Source: Tetrahymena elliotti 4EA
Lineage: Eukaryota > Ciliophora > Oligohymenophorea > Hymenostomatida > Tetrahymenidae
DNA: 64,000 nucleotides
Direction of reading: 5' to 3'
Assembly (NCBI GenBank): GCA_000231825.2
Contig: JH720301.1
Location: 734,874-798,873, forward strand
Below the pieces are notes generated by a model. It was given only the letters and a program-made list of their open reading frames with translations, made no database searches and had not been told where the DNA came from. Below, piece by piece: positions 52,465 to 64,000 of this stretch; positions within the stretch are counted from its first letter, which is position 1; every line of letters starts with the position of its first letter. The position numbers and the translations under genes were made by a program.

Positions 52465-55400
52465 TCATAATAATACAACTTCATCAATTTCTTCCATTTT
52501 CCCTTAGTATTGATCTTTTAATACTTTCTCTGATATAACTTTATTTTATTTTTCTTTCCAATTAACTTCACCAGCTTTTGAAACGATTTGCTAACACTTA
52601 AATAGTTTTGGTTTATCTCCTCCTATCTAAGCAGTCCTTTATTCAGATTTCAAATCATCTAATATATTTTCTAGTTTATTGTTTCCATTATCTTTTATGT
52701 TTTAAATTTCTTCGAAATGGCTTTCTGCATCCTAACTTTTTACTTCAGTTGGCTATACTTTATTTTTGTTCCTATAATATTTCACTATAAAGTATATTAT
52801 ACCAATTAAAGTCACTGCAGCTAAAGGAATAACAATGTATAAAATTAAATTTGAAACTGAATAAGTTGTTATATAAATAATTGTATCATTATATACACCT
52901 GGGAACTAATAAGCATAGTCTTGTAGTGTTAAATCTGTTAAAAAATAATAAGCAAAATATGTTTTATCTGCCTTTTTAATAGTTAAATTAAACTAAACTG
53001 TTTTGTTTTCATCTAATGGGTATATGTATCTGGCTATAAAGTTTTAAGAATTAGATCTAAATTAAGCTATATTCAGTTATTTGACTACAGATTCTGTCAA
53101 GTTGTAATCTGATATCATTAAGTATATGATAGAGCTACCTGATGTTTATTCTATGTAAAAATTACATCTAAGTTCAGAAGAACAGCTGTTCTTGGCTACT
53201 TTTACTTTTGGAGTAATTTTATTTCCATAATTTTAAACTTAAATAAAATTATAATATCTTTCACATATACCAATATATGTAAAAATATCATTTCTATTTA
53301 AATTAAATAAAATAATTTAATATTAATTTTAAAATAGTGCTTTCAAAGAATTTATGTATTTATTTTTTATCTGAGAAAAATCAAGTTCAACAAATATGCT
53401 TGTATCATTCATATACTCAATAGGAAAGAATTAAACATTTTAATCATTATTTTAAGAATTCCACTAAGAATCACTTAATATAGTCTAACAAATCTAATTT
53501 GTACCAAATCCACCATTAGCCTATTTTGATTATGAACATGTTTAAAAATATAAAAAGATTTAATTGTAAAATTTTTTGATTTAAAAATTAAAAAAAATAA
53601 ATTTAATCAAAATCAAATATTACATATGTTTAAAATTATTGATAGTTAGAATTCAAATATTGCTAGCAAGAAGCAGTAGGATAACCTGAGAATCTAATTA
53701 GTGTATGAGGTATACCTAATGTGTAAGAGAGATAGCAAAGAAATTGAGATCTTATTAAATTTGGATTCTATTATGATGATAGGCTTAGTTATTAAACTAT
53801 TCCTAACTGTATAAAGAGTAAAGGATTAGTGGCAATTTGAATTGTTTCTAAATCATATTTAGTAGAGCTGTTAGAACCTTCAATTAGTAGATTTAGTGAA
53901 TATTTTGTACTAGCTCTCAGCCATTTTATATACAAATTATTTATTTTATTTTATGTTGAGGAAGGATTACACTGAATGGATCCAATTAGATGAGTTTATT
54001 ATTATTCAACTTAATTGTTTTGATTTGATTATCTAATAGCTCCATTTTGAGCTTGTAAAATAAGATCTGAGTTTTATAGGAAATTTTACTTGTTTTCTGT
54101 TAATAAAATCTCATAAAAGATTAATTTATTTTCGTCACAGGATATATTTAAAATTAATTAATTTTATACTACCTATGATTTAAGACTAGATAAGCTTAAT
54201 GTAAGAGAGTCACTGGTATATGGGACAATAATTGTATTTTATATACTTATATTAGGTAAGTTAGTAGCTGAATACTAAATGTTATACTCAGTATTTACTG
54301 CAACGCTACCACTAACATTTATCTAATAAAAAATTACTTTATTAGAAGTTAGAGTTATAGTTTAAGAACCAACTATTGTTCCTAATGCTGCTGGGATTTA
54401 TACAGTAACAGATACAGAAGAAGGATTAAAATTAGGATCCAATATTTAACAATTATCATCTAAAAATAGTCTTACTGTTAAAGAATTCTATCCCTACTTT
54501 ACAAAATATTTTGGAAATTCTGAATTTACTATACAATTTTTGAAAGTTGTAAGAACAAAATTAGTAGTGGAGCTCATTTAGGCTATATTTTAATCCTCAA
54601 TATAAATATACATTTGAGTACTTTATTACTTTTTTAAGTATAAATCTTACAATTACTATGAATAAACTCTATCTTCTTTAAACAAATAAATATCATCTTA
54701 GCATTATAATTAGTCAACTTTTCCCATGTTTAACAATGGACTTCTTATTTAACTGCTTATACCATTCATTTCTCTGATTTAGAATGTTTAAGATTTATCA
54801 ATCATGTTATAATAAAGTGGATAGCTGTAAACTTAATCTCCTTCATAGTCGGAAAAATATAAAAATGATTTTTCTGTATATATTTTTGAAGAGCTTAAAA
54901 GAGGTAGCCCAATCAAATTTGATATGGTATTATGAGTCATTGCCACAAGATCACTATTAACATATAGACAAATATAAATAGGAATGAAAATTAAATCTTT
55001 AGTCTTAAATTTTGAAGCTGTTATTGTTGATATTTAAACTTAAATATCTTTCGTCATATCAATATCACTTTATTATTAAAATATCTTAATACCGTTAGTT
55101 GAATAACTATATTAACTACCTTAAGTTTATAAATTTAGCTAACTACCTACTCTGGTGTAAACTTAAAACCAAATATTTTATCCAGTATATATGTAGTTAT
55201 CAGTTACTCTAAAAGATATATTTAATTCATCAATAGCTTTCTACAGTCCAATATTATACGAAGCTTTAGTGACATAAATATTCTTAGGAGATCTTTCTTA
55301 AAATAAATTAAAGTTAATATTATTAAAAGGGTAATAAGCATAGTCAAGGAATGCTTTACTATTTGTATCCATGCATTCAACATAAAGAGTTCTTTAACTT

Positions 55401-58400
55401 TTTGCATTTATTAATTGTTTTGTAATTTATGTAGGAAATATTTTCAAATAATATGCGTTTGTTAATAGTTATTATGATTACACCTTTATTCTTAATGCAT
55501 GTTTTTCTGCTATGTATATAGTTGTTGATTCTAGACTTGTTGTAAACATAAATTCACTCAAATCTATTTCTATAGGAAGATATATATAGAACTCTGTTTG
55601 AATAAAAGTTGGTAAATTTGTTGGATTTTATTAAATCCCTATTTCAAAAGTATTTAACCCAGCTTCATTAACTTACATATTTACTGATAATATTGATAGT
55701 CCATTCTTAGGAAGTATGAGATTCCATTATGGTAATATAAGCTCTTATGTTTTGGTGATTGTTGTAATCATATCCTAATTTAAGGAATTAAAATACTTTA
55801 CTTCATAAGAGTTTGTGTTTGTTTAATCATACACGTTAACTCCATAACATGAAATAAATATTTTTTGAGTATATAGCCTAGCAGTATTAAATTTAAATAA
55901 ATAATTTGAAAAATATCCAATATTATGGTCTAGGTTCTGATAAGTGCTGTCAGTGTAAAATAGACAATTATCTTCTGATTTAGAAGGATCTCTAAGGAAA
56001 CCTAAATTTATTTATATTGACTCATTAATATCAATACTAACTTTATTTGTATTAGAATTCTCTAAAGAGAATGAGAATTATAGCACATCTCTACTTCCCT
56101 TCATATTATTCATGAAAATAGGCTTATCTATGGTTGCAGTTATTGAAGAACTTGGCCCACTTGAAAAAGTTTGGGTAACAACACCTTAAACTAAAAAAAA
56201 ATTAGATAATTAAGATACATTTTGATTGATAAAAAGTTTAATAAGATACATATTTTTAGCTATTCAGGTGTAGTGCCCATGTAATATTGCAGATTGTAAT
56301 ACAAAATTACAATAAAACTAATTGAATTAGAGTTTAATGTTGCTGTTGAGTCTGTTCTAAGGAAAAATGTTTGAATACTTAAAGTTTCTATCTTTAAACC
56401 TTATGTGGCTTTATTTAAGGTAGTCGAGATTTGGAGTGTACTAGTTGAATATGAAAAAGTGCAAGGTATTTCAGTTGACCCATTTAAAATTATTTTAACA
56501 TCAGTGAAAATATTTTTTCCTTAGAATAAATTATTATCAACTTGGATATTTATGCCAAGAGGTTAATTTAAGAATGTATCAATTTAAAAATTTTATAATA
56601 AGAAATTAAGAGGAAATGCAAAGTTAACATTCACATTATACCCGCTAGAAGGAGACGTTATAGTAATTTATGGGTTTATAATAGCGGGTGCTTGTATCGG
56701 TATATTCTACTAAGCTATATTTCTACCTTGCTTCTCTGAAATAGCAATTGATAATGCTGAGTTAACTACAGATTAAATTGCTAGGATAAATTAAGATGCT
56801 GAGTTTGTAGGATTTTATGTTTTTGATACAGTAATAGGACTTAAATTAGGAGGATTTGTATCATCAAAAGGACAGAATACACTATACCTTATTGAGTAAA
56901 AGAAAATACCTGCAGGGTTATCATAATTTTCTCCTAGCTTAGATGTGTAATAAGATAGTTTATAACATTTACCTGTTTAATTTGGAAATGATCCTGATGA
57001 TGATTAAAAATTAATCTAATCTTAGAAAGGATCTTATATAACTGAGGTAATCAAAATACCTGCACCTTTATATTGAGCATCATTCATTATTTATCCATAA
57101 TTTAGAAGGTTTTTAGTATCCGTAAAACTCAATGCAGTCCCAGAGGGAGCAGCTACAAAAGTTATAGACTATGCAGGACCTGCATAATTATAAATCTTTT
57201 ATTATCCTGTTAAATCTTCATTTAAAAGAGTTGTGATAGAAAAGTAAGAAGTAAGTAGAGTTTACAAAGAAGGACCAATACTTGATACTCCCTGAACAGA
57301 AATCAAAGATTAGATTGCTAAGCTCTTTAAACCTTTATTAAAAGAATCTATAAGGATACCATACCCAACATGCAACACAGTAGGATTCAATCCACTTGTT
57401 TATGATGGAGATAATGGTATTAATATTTCAAGGTAAGATGAACCTGATAAATTTGTGTTGATCATAACTACATTATTTAATATATAATTTGTAGAGGTTA
57501 ATGCTCCTGCTCCTTTATATGCTAAACAGGAATTCTTATTATAGTTTGCAAGTGTATCACTTTATGTGATTACCTAACAAGAGTAGGTTGCTTGCTGCTC
57601 ATTTATAAAACTAGTTAAATCTACACTATTATCTAAGAAAATTACTATAGCCTTATTTGGCTTATAGTTCGTCACCCTCAATCTCAATAAGGAGGGATTG
57701 TATAAACCTTAACTATCTTTAGACAAATTCACAAAATTAGCATTATATATTATATTATCTGTTGAATAGTAACTTATTGCATAGGCGTTAATAAGTGTAC
57801 GTAAGGTTATAATAGGATTGTTTGACATATTCATAGGATCTTCTAAAGAAAAAGTAATTAAAAAGTCAGGAGATTGATCGTCAGCAACAACTCTACTAGG
57901 GATGTAACTATTTGATAAGTCTACTTATTTTATGTAGAATATACCACCATACCCATTTTAGTATGTTCCTAAATTTTATTCTTTACCCTAAAATTAAAAA
58001 TTTTAATAAATGAAACATTTTTTGAAATAAAGTAAGTACTTATAACATGTTTGCACATTATTGAGAAGGTAGAACTGCTTATCCACTTTAACCACAACGC
58101 AAAGTATATTTTACAATGTTGTGGGTAATATCTACTTATTTTCCATTTAAGATATAATTATTTGAATCAACAACCTAATTTGAACTTCCATTTACACATC
58201 CTGAAGAAACTTAACTACAGTCTAAGCCGTTGAAGCTATAGCTTTATGGAGAAGAGTTTTAAGCTGCTAATTGCAAACCGCTTGAGTCTGTGACAGAGAA
58301 CTTTAAAAAATTATTGTTTGCAATCATTTACATTTTAATTATCTTGTTTAAACTAGAGCAATTTCCATTGCATAAAGTGGAAGGATTAATCGCTAAAAAG

Positions 58401-60084
58401 AAAACAATAGATTCTACTCCTCTACTGATAAAAATACCTCCACCTTGATTTGTTGATGTAGAGTAGAAAGCTTTTTAAGCAATAGTATCAGCAGTATTAG
58501 TTCCAACATCTGAGACTGATATTACTTAAAGATCTCCTAGATAAGAAGACCATGGCTAATTCGTACCTTAACTTGTTGTATCAGTATTTGTTGCAAAATC
58601 TTATTTTTTTAAATTAAATTTTAAAATTATAAAATGATAAAATTATTAATTTTACTGTATTAGATAGAACTTAGTGTTACTGCTGATACTTAAGTTATGG
58701 CCTCTTTTATTGTACCACTATTATACAAAAGATTGATTGATTGGATACTAAACTAATTCTAATCAAATATAATAGCTTTAAAGCTAATTTCATAAATTGT
58801 GTTAGCCAATAACTGATTAATATTTGTACAAACAACTTAAAAGTTAAGTACATAGCACATAACATTTTGATCTGAAGAAATAGGAGAAAAATTATTCACA
58901 AATGACCCAGATAATATTTTATATTAAGAGCCTAATTAAACTGTGATTGAAAAATATTCTTTCGTTGAATCAAATAAAGCAAAATTAGTATCTGTCTAGA
59001 ATTAAATAGTCAACTTATTGTAGACATATTTAGTTTAGGAAGAAACATAGATAGAAACTTCATTATTCGCATCTCTTGGTAACTTCCAATGATATAAGAG
59101 ATTTTTAAAAAGCAGATTTTAATTATTAGAATATGTGTATTTTGTTGAAGATATCAAATTTCCTAAAATAAAAGAATTTGTTTCAGTTATGCTGTAAAAA
59201 GCTTTTATTTTTGTTTATATTGATGCTTGAAGAGAAAAGGTTGGTTTTATCTAGGAAGTAGGACTAAGGATAATATTACCTAATACTTAACTTGAAGATC
59301 CAACAAATGGAATTACTAAAAATAGTTTGTCTGAAGATATTAAACAGTTTTAAATGCTACAAGACTGTACAGTAATCTAAATTCCTCCTATTTATAAAAT
59401 TTACACTACTACATATCCACCATTTTGGCTCACAATATCAGATATAGTATTTATATTGCCACTTAATTAAACTTCTATTGTATTTGGTGATATTCTATTT
59501 AATTAAGTAAATTACTATACAAGTAGCGTTGAGGAATCAAAATTTAAACTAGCAATATTTGTAGAATGAGAGTAGATAACATAATTTGGTTGTTAATAAT
59601 AACTTACTATTTTGAACCCTACTACATCTAGTGAGTAGGATGAGAGGCTAGGAAAGGTAAGGTAAGGTTCAGGTAAAAACTCAACAATAAAAAGTTATGA
59701 AGTTGTGAGTTTTTTTTATATTTTAAAGTAATATAATTAACTATTTCCACTTGAAACACAGTTCTAAAATTAGTTGACGTCCTAGTTGTAAAACTCTAAT
59801 CCGTTTAGAGAATATGAACTTGTGTCTCCATAATCTACTATTCTCAATTTAGGATAATCTTAATTCATATTTCTTAGAGAGAAAGGAAAATAAACTTCTA
59901 AATAATCAGATGTTTAAACCTCAACATCGAAAGAGACAATAAATCTATAAACTAAAACTGATTTTTGCAATGAATCAGTTAAAATGTAAGAAATTTGATG
60001 TCCTTAGCCTCTTATTTGATAATTATATGCCTTTTAAATGTGAATAAATACTAAAAAGAGAATTTAAAGTATCTTTAAAATCAT
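52465..60084 (-). CDS. Giant single-pass surface protein, about 2449 aa
   Basis: Exons in coding order: 60084-58656, 58599-58040, 57987-56250, 56190-53624 and 53520-52465; phases all close. It starts with a signal peptide (MILKILQILFLVFIHIQKAY). The very long extracellular region is beta-rich, dominated by Ser, Thr, Asn, Ile and Tyr, with few Cys and many short loosely similar segments of the type ILPLSPSQTSG... or YAGPAQSITFVAAPSG, suggesting tandem divergent beta domains, though no exact repeat is visible. One transmembrane helix lies near the C-terminus (LILYIVIPLAAVTLIGIIYFIV), followed by a basic stop-transfer sequence and a roughly 90-residue acidic/Lys-rich cytoplasmic tail. It is the longest gene in the window. 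It may belong to the large extracellular proteins expanded in ciliates; I cannot name the family or ligand. Confidence 0.82.
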
Positions 60085-60460
60085 TTTTAAATGTTATTTA
60101 GTCTATCTATTTATTTAATAATTCTCTAAAACAAACAAAATAAAAGGAATTCTTTTCACTAAATATTACAAAATAATCCAAAGTAAAAGATAAAATTTAA
60201 TTGATTGAAAGAGCACATATTAATTATATTTTTCACTAATTTTTTAAATTTGCGTCAATTAATAAGCATATGATCTACAATTCTAAATTTCAGGTTAATT
60301 TTATTCGAATTCTAAATTTTTTTAACATTTTAATTTTTTACTAAAATATTTTTAATGATAGAAAATTAATATCAAAATATGACAATTTACTTTTAATTAT
60401 TTCATTTATTATATAAATATGATAAAATATAAGCTTTATCTAGATTATTTTTTAACCTAT
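60085..60460. other. AT-rich intergenic spacer
   Basis: Promoter-side flank of the giant surface protein and 3' flank of the WD40 gene; no motif recognised. Confidence 0.6.
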
Positions 60461-62917
60461 TCAGTGCCAAATACAAATGCTGTGATCGTTGCTGCCAGAT
60501 ATCAATGTGAACTTTTCAGGTAAATAGCTCAAGCAGCTTACAGCACTTGTGTGGCTTTCTAATGTTTTAACACAGACTGCTCCATATCCATGTCTTGAAT
60601 CTTAACTATTTTCTAGAGTTTCTCCTTCTTCATAAGCCCATATCTTAATTTTATTATCACTTTAACCACTAGCTATATAATGTTCATCAATTTTGCACAG
60701 AGTGTAAATTGATTGATTTGGTACTCTTATGATCTTAAATTACATAAAATTATATTAATTTTTATTAGTTTAATATTTAGAGAGAATGATAAATATTTCA
60801 ATTCAAAAAATTAATAAAATTTTCTTCTTTTTTTCAGATTTTACTGAACAAATTATTTAAGAGATAAAGATATAACTGAACTTTTAATGAATTGTAAATA
60901 AAAAGCTTGAATTTTAAAACAAATTTTTTAGTGTTTAAAAATTTTAAATAATTGGCTGTTTAATTTCTTAATTTACCTTTGTTTGTATCCCTTAAACATA
61001 GTTCCATATGCGGATAGTTTAATCTGCACTACCAGAGGCTAATAAATTCTTTTTTAAGTAGCATATAGTATGAACAGCTTATTTTGGACCTTTTAGTGTA
61101 CACAAAACTTCCTTTTTATCAAAATTGTAAACTTTAACTGTAGTGTCTTTACTGCATGAAGCTAAAAAAGAATTTGTATGTAGGAATGCTATTTGGTAAA
61201 TAGCTTAGGAATGATAATTTGCTAAATGGTTTAAAACTACCTCTTATTTCCAATTCCAAATTACAATACTATTATCAGAACCACAACTTGCTATAACCTC
61301 TTCATTTAAATTTACTATATAGTTTACACCTCCTTTGTGACCCTTTAGCAATTTTATCATTGCTTCAGTCTCCCACTCATAAATCCTGATTAATTTATCT
61401 GATCCACCCATAGCAACTGTTTTTGAGTCTAATTTACATAAAGAGAGGATATGATTTTTAGAGGAGGAGGAATCGGTCCATGTTTTTATAGGTTTTTATG
61501 TTTGTAAATCCCAAAAAATAACTTTTTTATCAGATGAACAAGAAGCAAATAGATTCTCATTAATTCTTTCTATTCTTCCAATCCACCCCTTATGCTCTTA
61601 TAGCTTTTTAATACATAAACCTTTTAGTTTTAATTATAGAGTTTTTCTTATAAATGTGTTGTTTCCTTCTTAATTTGCATATTTCTCATCTTCTTGCTTT
61701 TATTCCTCCTTCCTCTATCTCCAATTATAAGTCTCTTTCGAACTGAAAAAGGAATTCTTTTGCTTTTATATTTATGACTAGATATTATCCTTATTTAAAG
61801 GGGAAGCTTATTCCTAATTATTTTAAATTTCATTTTATTCTTGTAAAATATTTTCACTCCTATTTTATCTTAGATTTTTAATCCCTTTAGATTATTGCTG
61901 TTATTTTAGATTATTTTCAGCTCTTATTTATTCCTTATCTAAAATCTACATATCCTCAGTCCTTTAAGTGAAAGCTTTATACATATTCTTTTCCACCTTA
62001 GCTATTTCTTTTTTAATGTCGTCAATAAATAATTAGAAGTTCGCCTTACTAACCTCTACAGATTCGTTTTATTCAGAGTTATATAAAATAAGTGCCAACT
62101 ATAATTAAGAGTTGTCTTAAAACGAAACTTATTAATTAGCAAATAAATTTAATATTTTTTTATTTTCTTGTGAAGAGAGGTCATTCTCATAACCACTTAG
62201 AAGTTCATCACCTATTAAACTTGCACTATCAATTAGTTTAAATTTTTCTTCTTTAAAATCATTAAGCATGCTGTTAAAATCATCTTGAATTTTTTGAATC
62301 TTTTCTTGTATTTATTATTTAGCAGATTCTTTATTTATTTACTCCAAAAGCTATATTGTATGCTGAGATTTTGTTTGAATTTCTTGTTTGAAAGTTTCAA
62401 TTTTTATGAGCTCATGCTTAGGATGAGGTCCCTCAACATGGCACTCTGCACATGCTATCTTAGAGAGGGCTGAACAATTTTATTATATGCAAATATATTT
62501 ATTTTTGATATCATGAATCAAACATTTTTCTGGTAATACATTTTGCACATCTTCGAAGTTACCAGCAGCATTTTCAATTAAAGGATTTTTTTAATCAATC
62601 TAATCTTAAATTTCCTCCTTAAAGTCAATATTATTAGCAATTAGTTGATCTGTAATTTCATTTTTCTTCAAAAGTTCTTATTCATCAAATTCATTTTTTA
62701 TTTGAAAATTAAATTCCTAATTTACAGACTATTCAATAGGTTCTTGTTTAACAGTAGATGCTTGACTAGATATAAGAGGATTTTCTTATTAGTTGGCTTC
62801 ACCATCAGATTACATAAAATTTTAGATTTGTTCCTTTTTCACCTGAATATCTTCCTCTAAATTTATTTAATCATTTTGTGGCTACTGTTAAATATTAGAA
62901 TTTATGCTTATATCCAT
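60461..62917 (-). CDS. B-box zinc finger, coiled-coil and seven-WD40-repeat protein, 737 aa
   Basis: Two exons, 62917-60977 and 60733-60461, joined over a 243-bp intron in phase 0. Residues 1-125 are acidic/Gln-rich. A B-box-like zinc finger follows (about 130-175: Cys132-x2-His, C...C...CAEC...GPHPKHELIKI), then a long Gln/Lys/Glu coiled coil (about 178-420). The C-terminal half (about 430-737) holds seven WD40 repeats, each with the GSxD...IxIW-type ending (for example SCSSDKKVIFWD, GSDKLIRIYEW, GSADQTIRIWNY, GSNDHSICIWH), enough for one complete propeller. Without a RING finger it is not a classical TRIM ligase; a protein-interaction scaffold is the likeliest role (inference). The combination of B-box-like finger and WD40 is common in ciliate genomes. 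Confidence 0.9.
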
Positions 62918-63270
62918 TATACTTACTTTTGAGATTATAATAAACCTTTCATTTAAATGATAATTATTAATTTTGGGGTATTAAATTTTCAAGAGATATT
63001 TTGCAAACATGAATTACACCTCAATTTTTTTGAGGAAAAGCAATTTTTAATGAGCTTTTAAATCTTTAAGGAATAATAAAACAAAATAATTGGTATTCTT
63101 TTCATTATAAATTGATAAAAAATAATTACAAATTTTTTTTTACTTTTCGTAAAATCTAATAAGATTAAAGTAGAATGTAGGAACAATAAAATAAAGATAC
63201 TCCAACTAGAAAGTTTTCTAAAAAAAGAAACTAGCAGCTGAGTACAATCATAGAGAAAGGGGAAAGCTAT
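62918..63270. other. Short divergent intergenic spacer
   Basis: About 350 bp between the divergent starts of the WD40 gene and the last gene. No promoter motif identified. Confidence 0.55.
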
Positions 63271-64000
63271 ATGGCAAGTCCGAGTCATAAAAGCAGTCGG
63301 TTGTAAGAAATAGAAGTAACTCCAAGTAGTAGAGTAGATACTATTAAAGAAGATAATGGCAATTAGCAATAGAGTGCAAATCCAATAACTTAGAAAAGAA
63401 TAAAATAAATAAAAAAGAAAGCTTCTACGTTTTCAGACAAAATAGATGAAGAATCTGTTTAAAGTCATGTTGAAAATAAGGAAGATATAGAATAACCAAC
63501 AAAAGAGAGTAAAAAAGTTTAGGGAGTAGCATAGAGAAAACGCTCTACTGGTAACTCTTCAATCAAAACAAAAAAAGAGTAAAGAAGAAAAGAATCAAAT
63601 GGAGATAAGTAAAAAAATGAAGAGAATGCAAAAAAAAGTGAAAAAAAAACCTTTGATGCTAAAGAAGATGAAATGATGAAAAATATAAAGATAAGTCTAA
63701 ATAATATACCAGTAGATATAGACTTGGAGAGTTAAAAAGAAATTAAACAAGAAACAATCATAATAAATGAATATGATACTTCTTTAAATTTTTTTAAGTT
63801 CTTTTTGGACAGTAAGTACACTTTGTATTAATTTTTTTTAATTTTTTACTATTTTACTGAATAAATGTTAGAATAGATATCATAATTTGAATTTTGATTT
63901 CTATTCCATTTATCACTCATTTTTAGCTCCATAAATAGTTATTTATCAAAGAATTAAATTTATTTTATTTTTTTAAGAGAAAATTAGAATATAAGAGAAA
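63271..64000 (+). CDS. Start of a basic, charged protein (truncated by the window)
   Basis: ATG 63271 opens a frame of 180 complete codons to a strong donor GTAAGT at 63812. Residues 1-150 are Lys-, Glu-, Gln- and Ser-rich, with basic clusters (KRIKQIKKKAS, QRKRSTGNSS) and no signal peptide, so a long disordered N-terminus of a cytosolic or membrane protein is likely. The last residues of exon 1 become hydrophobic (SLNFFKFFLDS), perhaps the approach to a folded domain. A possible second exon starts at 63927 after TTTTTAG, but too little is present to confirm it or its frame. No family recognisable; the rest lies beyond the window. Confidence 0.6.

Noticed and set aside
63058..63369. Antisense ORF at the right end
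   Set aside because: Hydrophobic AT-driven frame opposite spacer and the basic N-terminus of the + strand gene; no support.

Overview
The window looks like macronuclear chromosome sequence from an oligohymenophorean ciliate, most probably Tetrahymena or a close relative. Every convincing gene reads through TAA and TAG as glutamine and ends only at TGA. The DNA is very AT-rich, introns are AT-rich GT..AG (mostly about 47-120 bp), and the spacers are long and featureless. A standard-code ORF search therefore shatters the genes. I rebuilt them by hand with TGA as the only stop, joining exons where splice sites and reading phase agree and the joined protein fits a known family or continues plausibly. 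Exon boundaries are inferences from sequence, not from transcripts.

Layout, left to right. The 3' part of a plasma-membrane type Ca2+ P-type ATPase (1-2346, +). A 70-codon small gene (4254-4466, +). DNA ligase IV with its XRCC4-binding region (4984-8414, +). A three-repeat Myb/SANT protein (9739-12492, +). A calpain-family cysteine protease with an N-terminal myristoylation-like start (13886-16626, +). A voltage-sensor domain fused to a cyclic-nucleotide phosphodiesterase (18214-21350, +). A coiled-coil protein (22468-25119, -). A Cys-rich type I membrane protein (26519-28114, +). An N/Q-rich protein (29522-30889, +). A 1537-residue coiled-coil protein (32135-37099, +). A 162-residue protein (37407-38113, +). 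A small membrane protein (38430-39086, -). A UBA-RBR ubiquitin ligase with C-terminal membrane segments (39561-41451, -). A 10-exon protein of unknown function (41930-45211, -). The ribosome-biogenesis factor REI1/ZNF622 (45976-47632, -). A dihydropyrimidinase/allantoinase-like protein that has lost its metal ligands (48561-51987, +). A 2449-residue surface protein (52465-60084, -). A B-box/coiled-coil/WD40 protein (60461-62917, -). The start of a basic, charged protein (63271 to the window end, +).

The genes do not form an operon-like pathway; this is an ordinary eukaryotic neighbourhood. There are no rRNA, tRNA, mobile-element or CRISPR features that I can support. The item most worth following is the voltage-sensor/phosphodiesterase fusion: an S1-S4 voltage sensor with no pore, in the same predicted polypeptide as a catalytically intact class I PDE, which would let membrane potential control cAMP or cGMP breakdown directly. 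Second is the allantoinase-like pseudoenzyme carrying a roughly 400-residue insertion.
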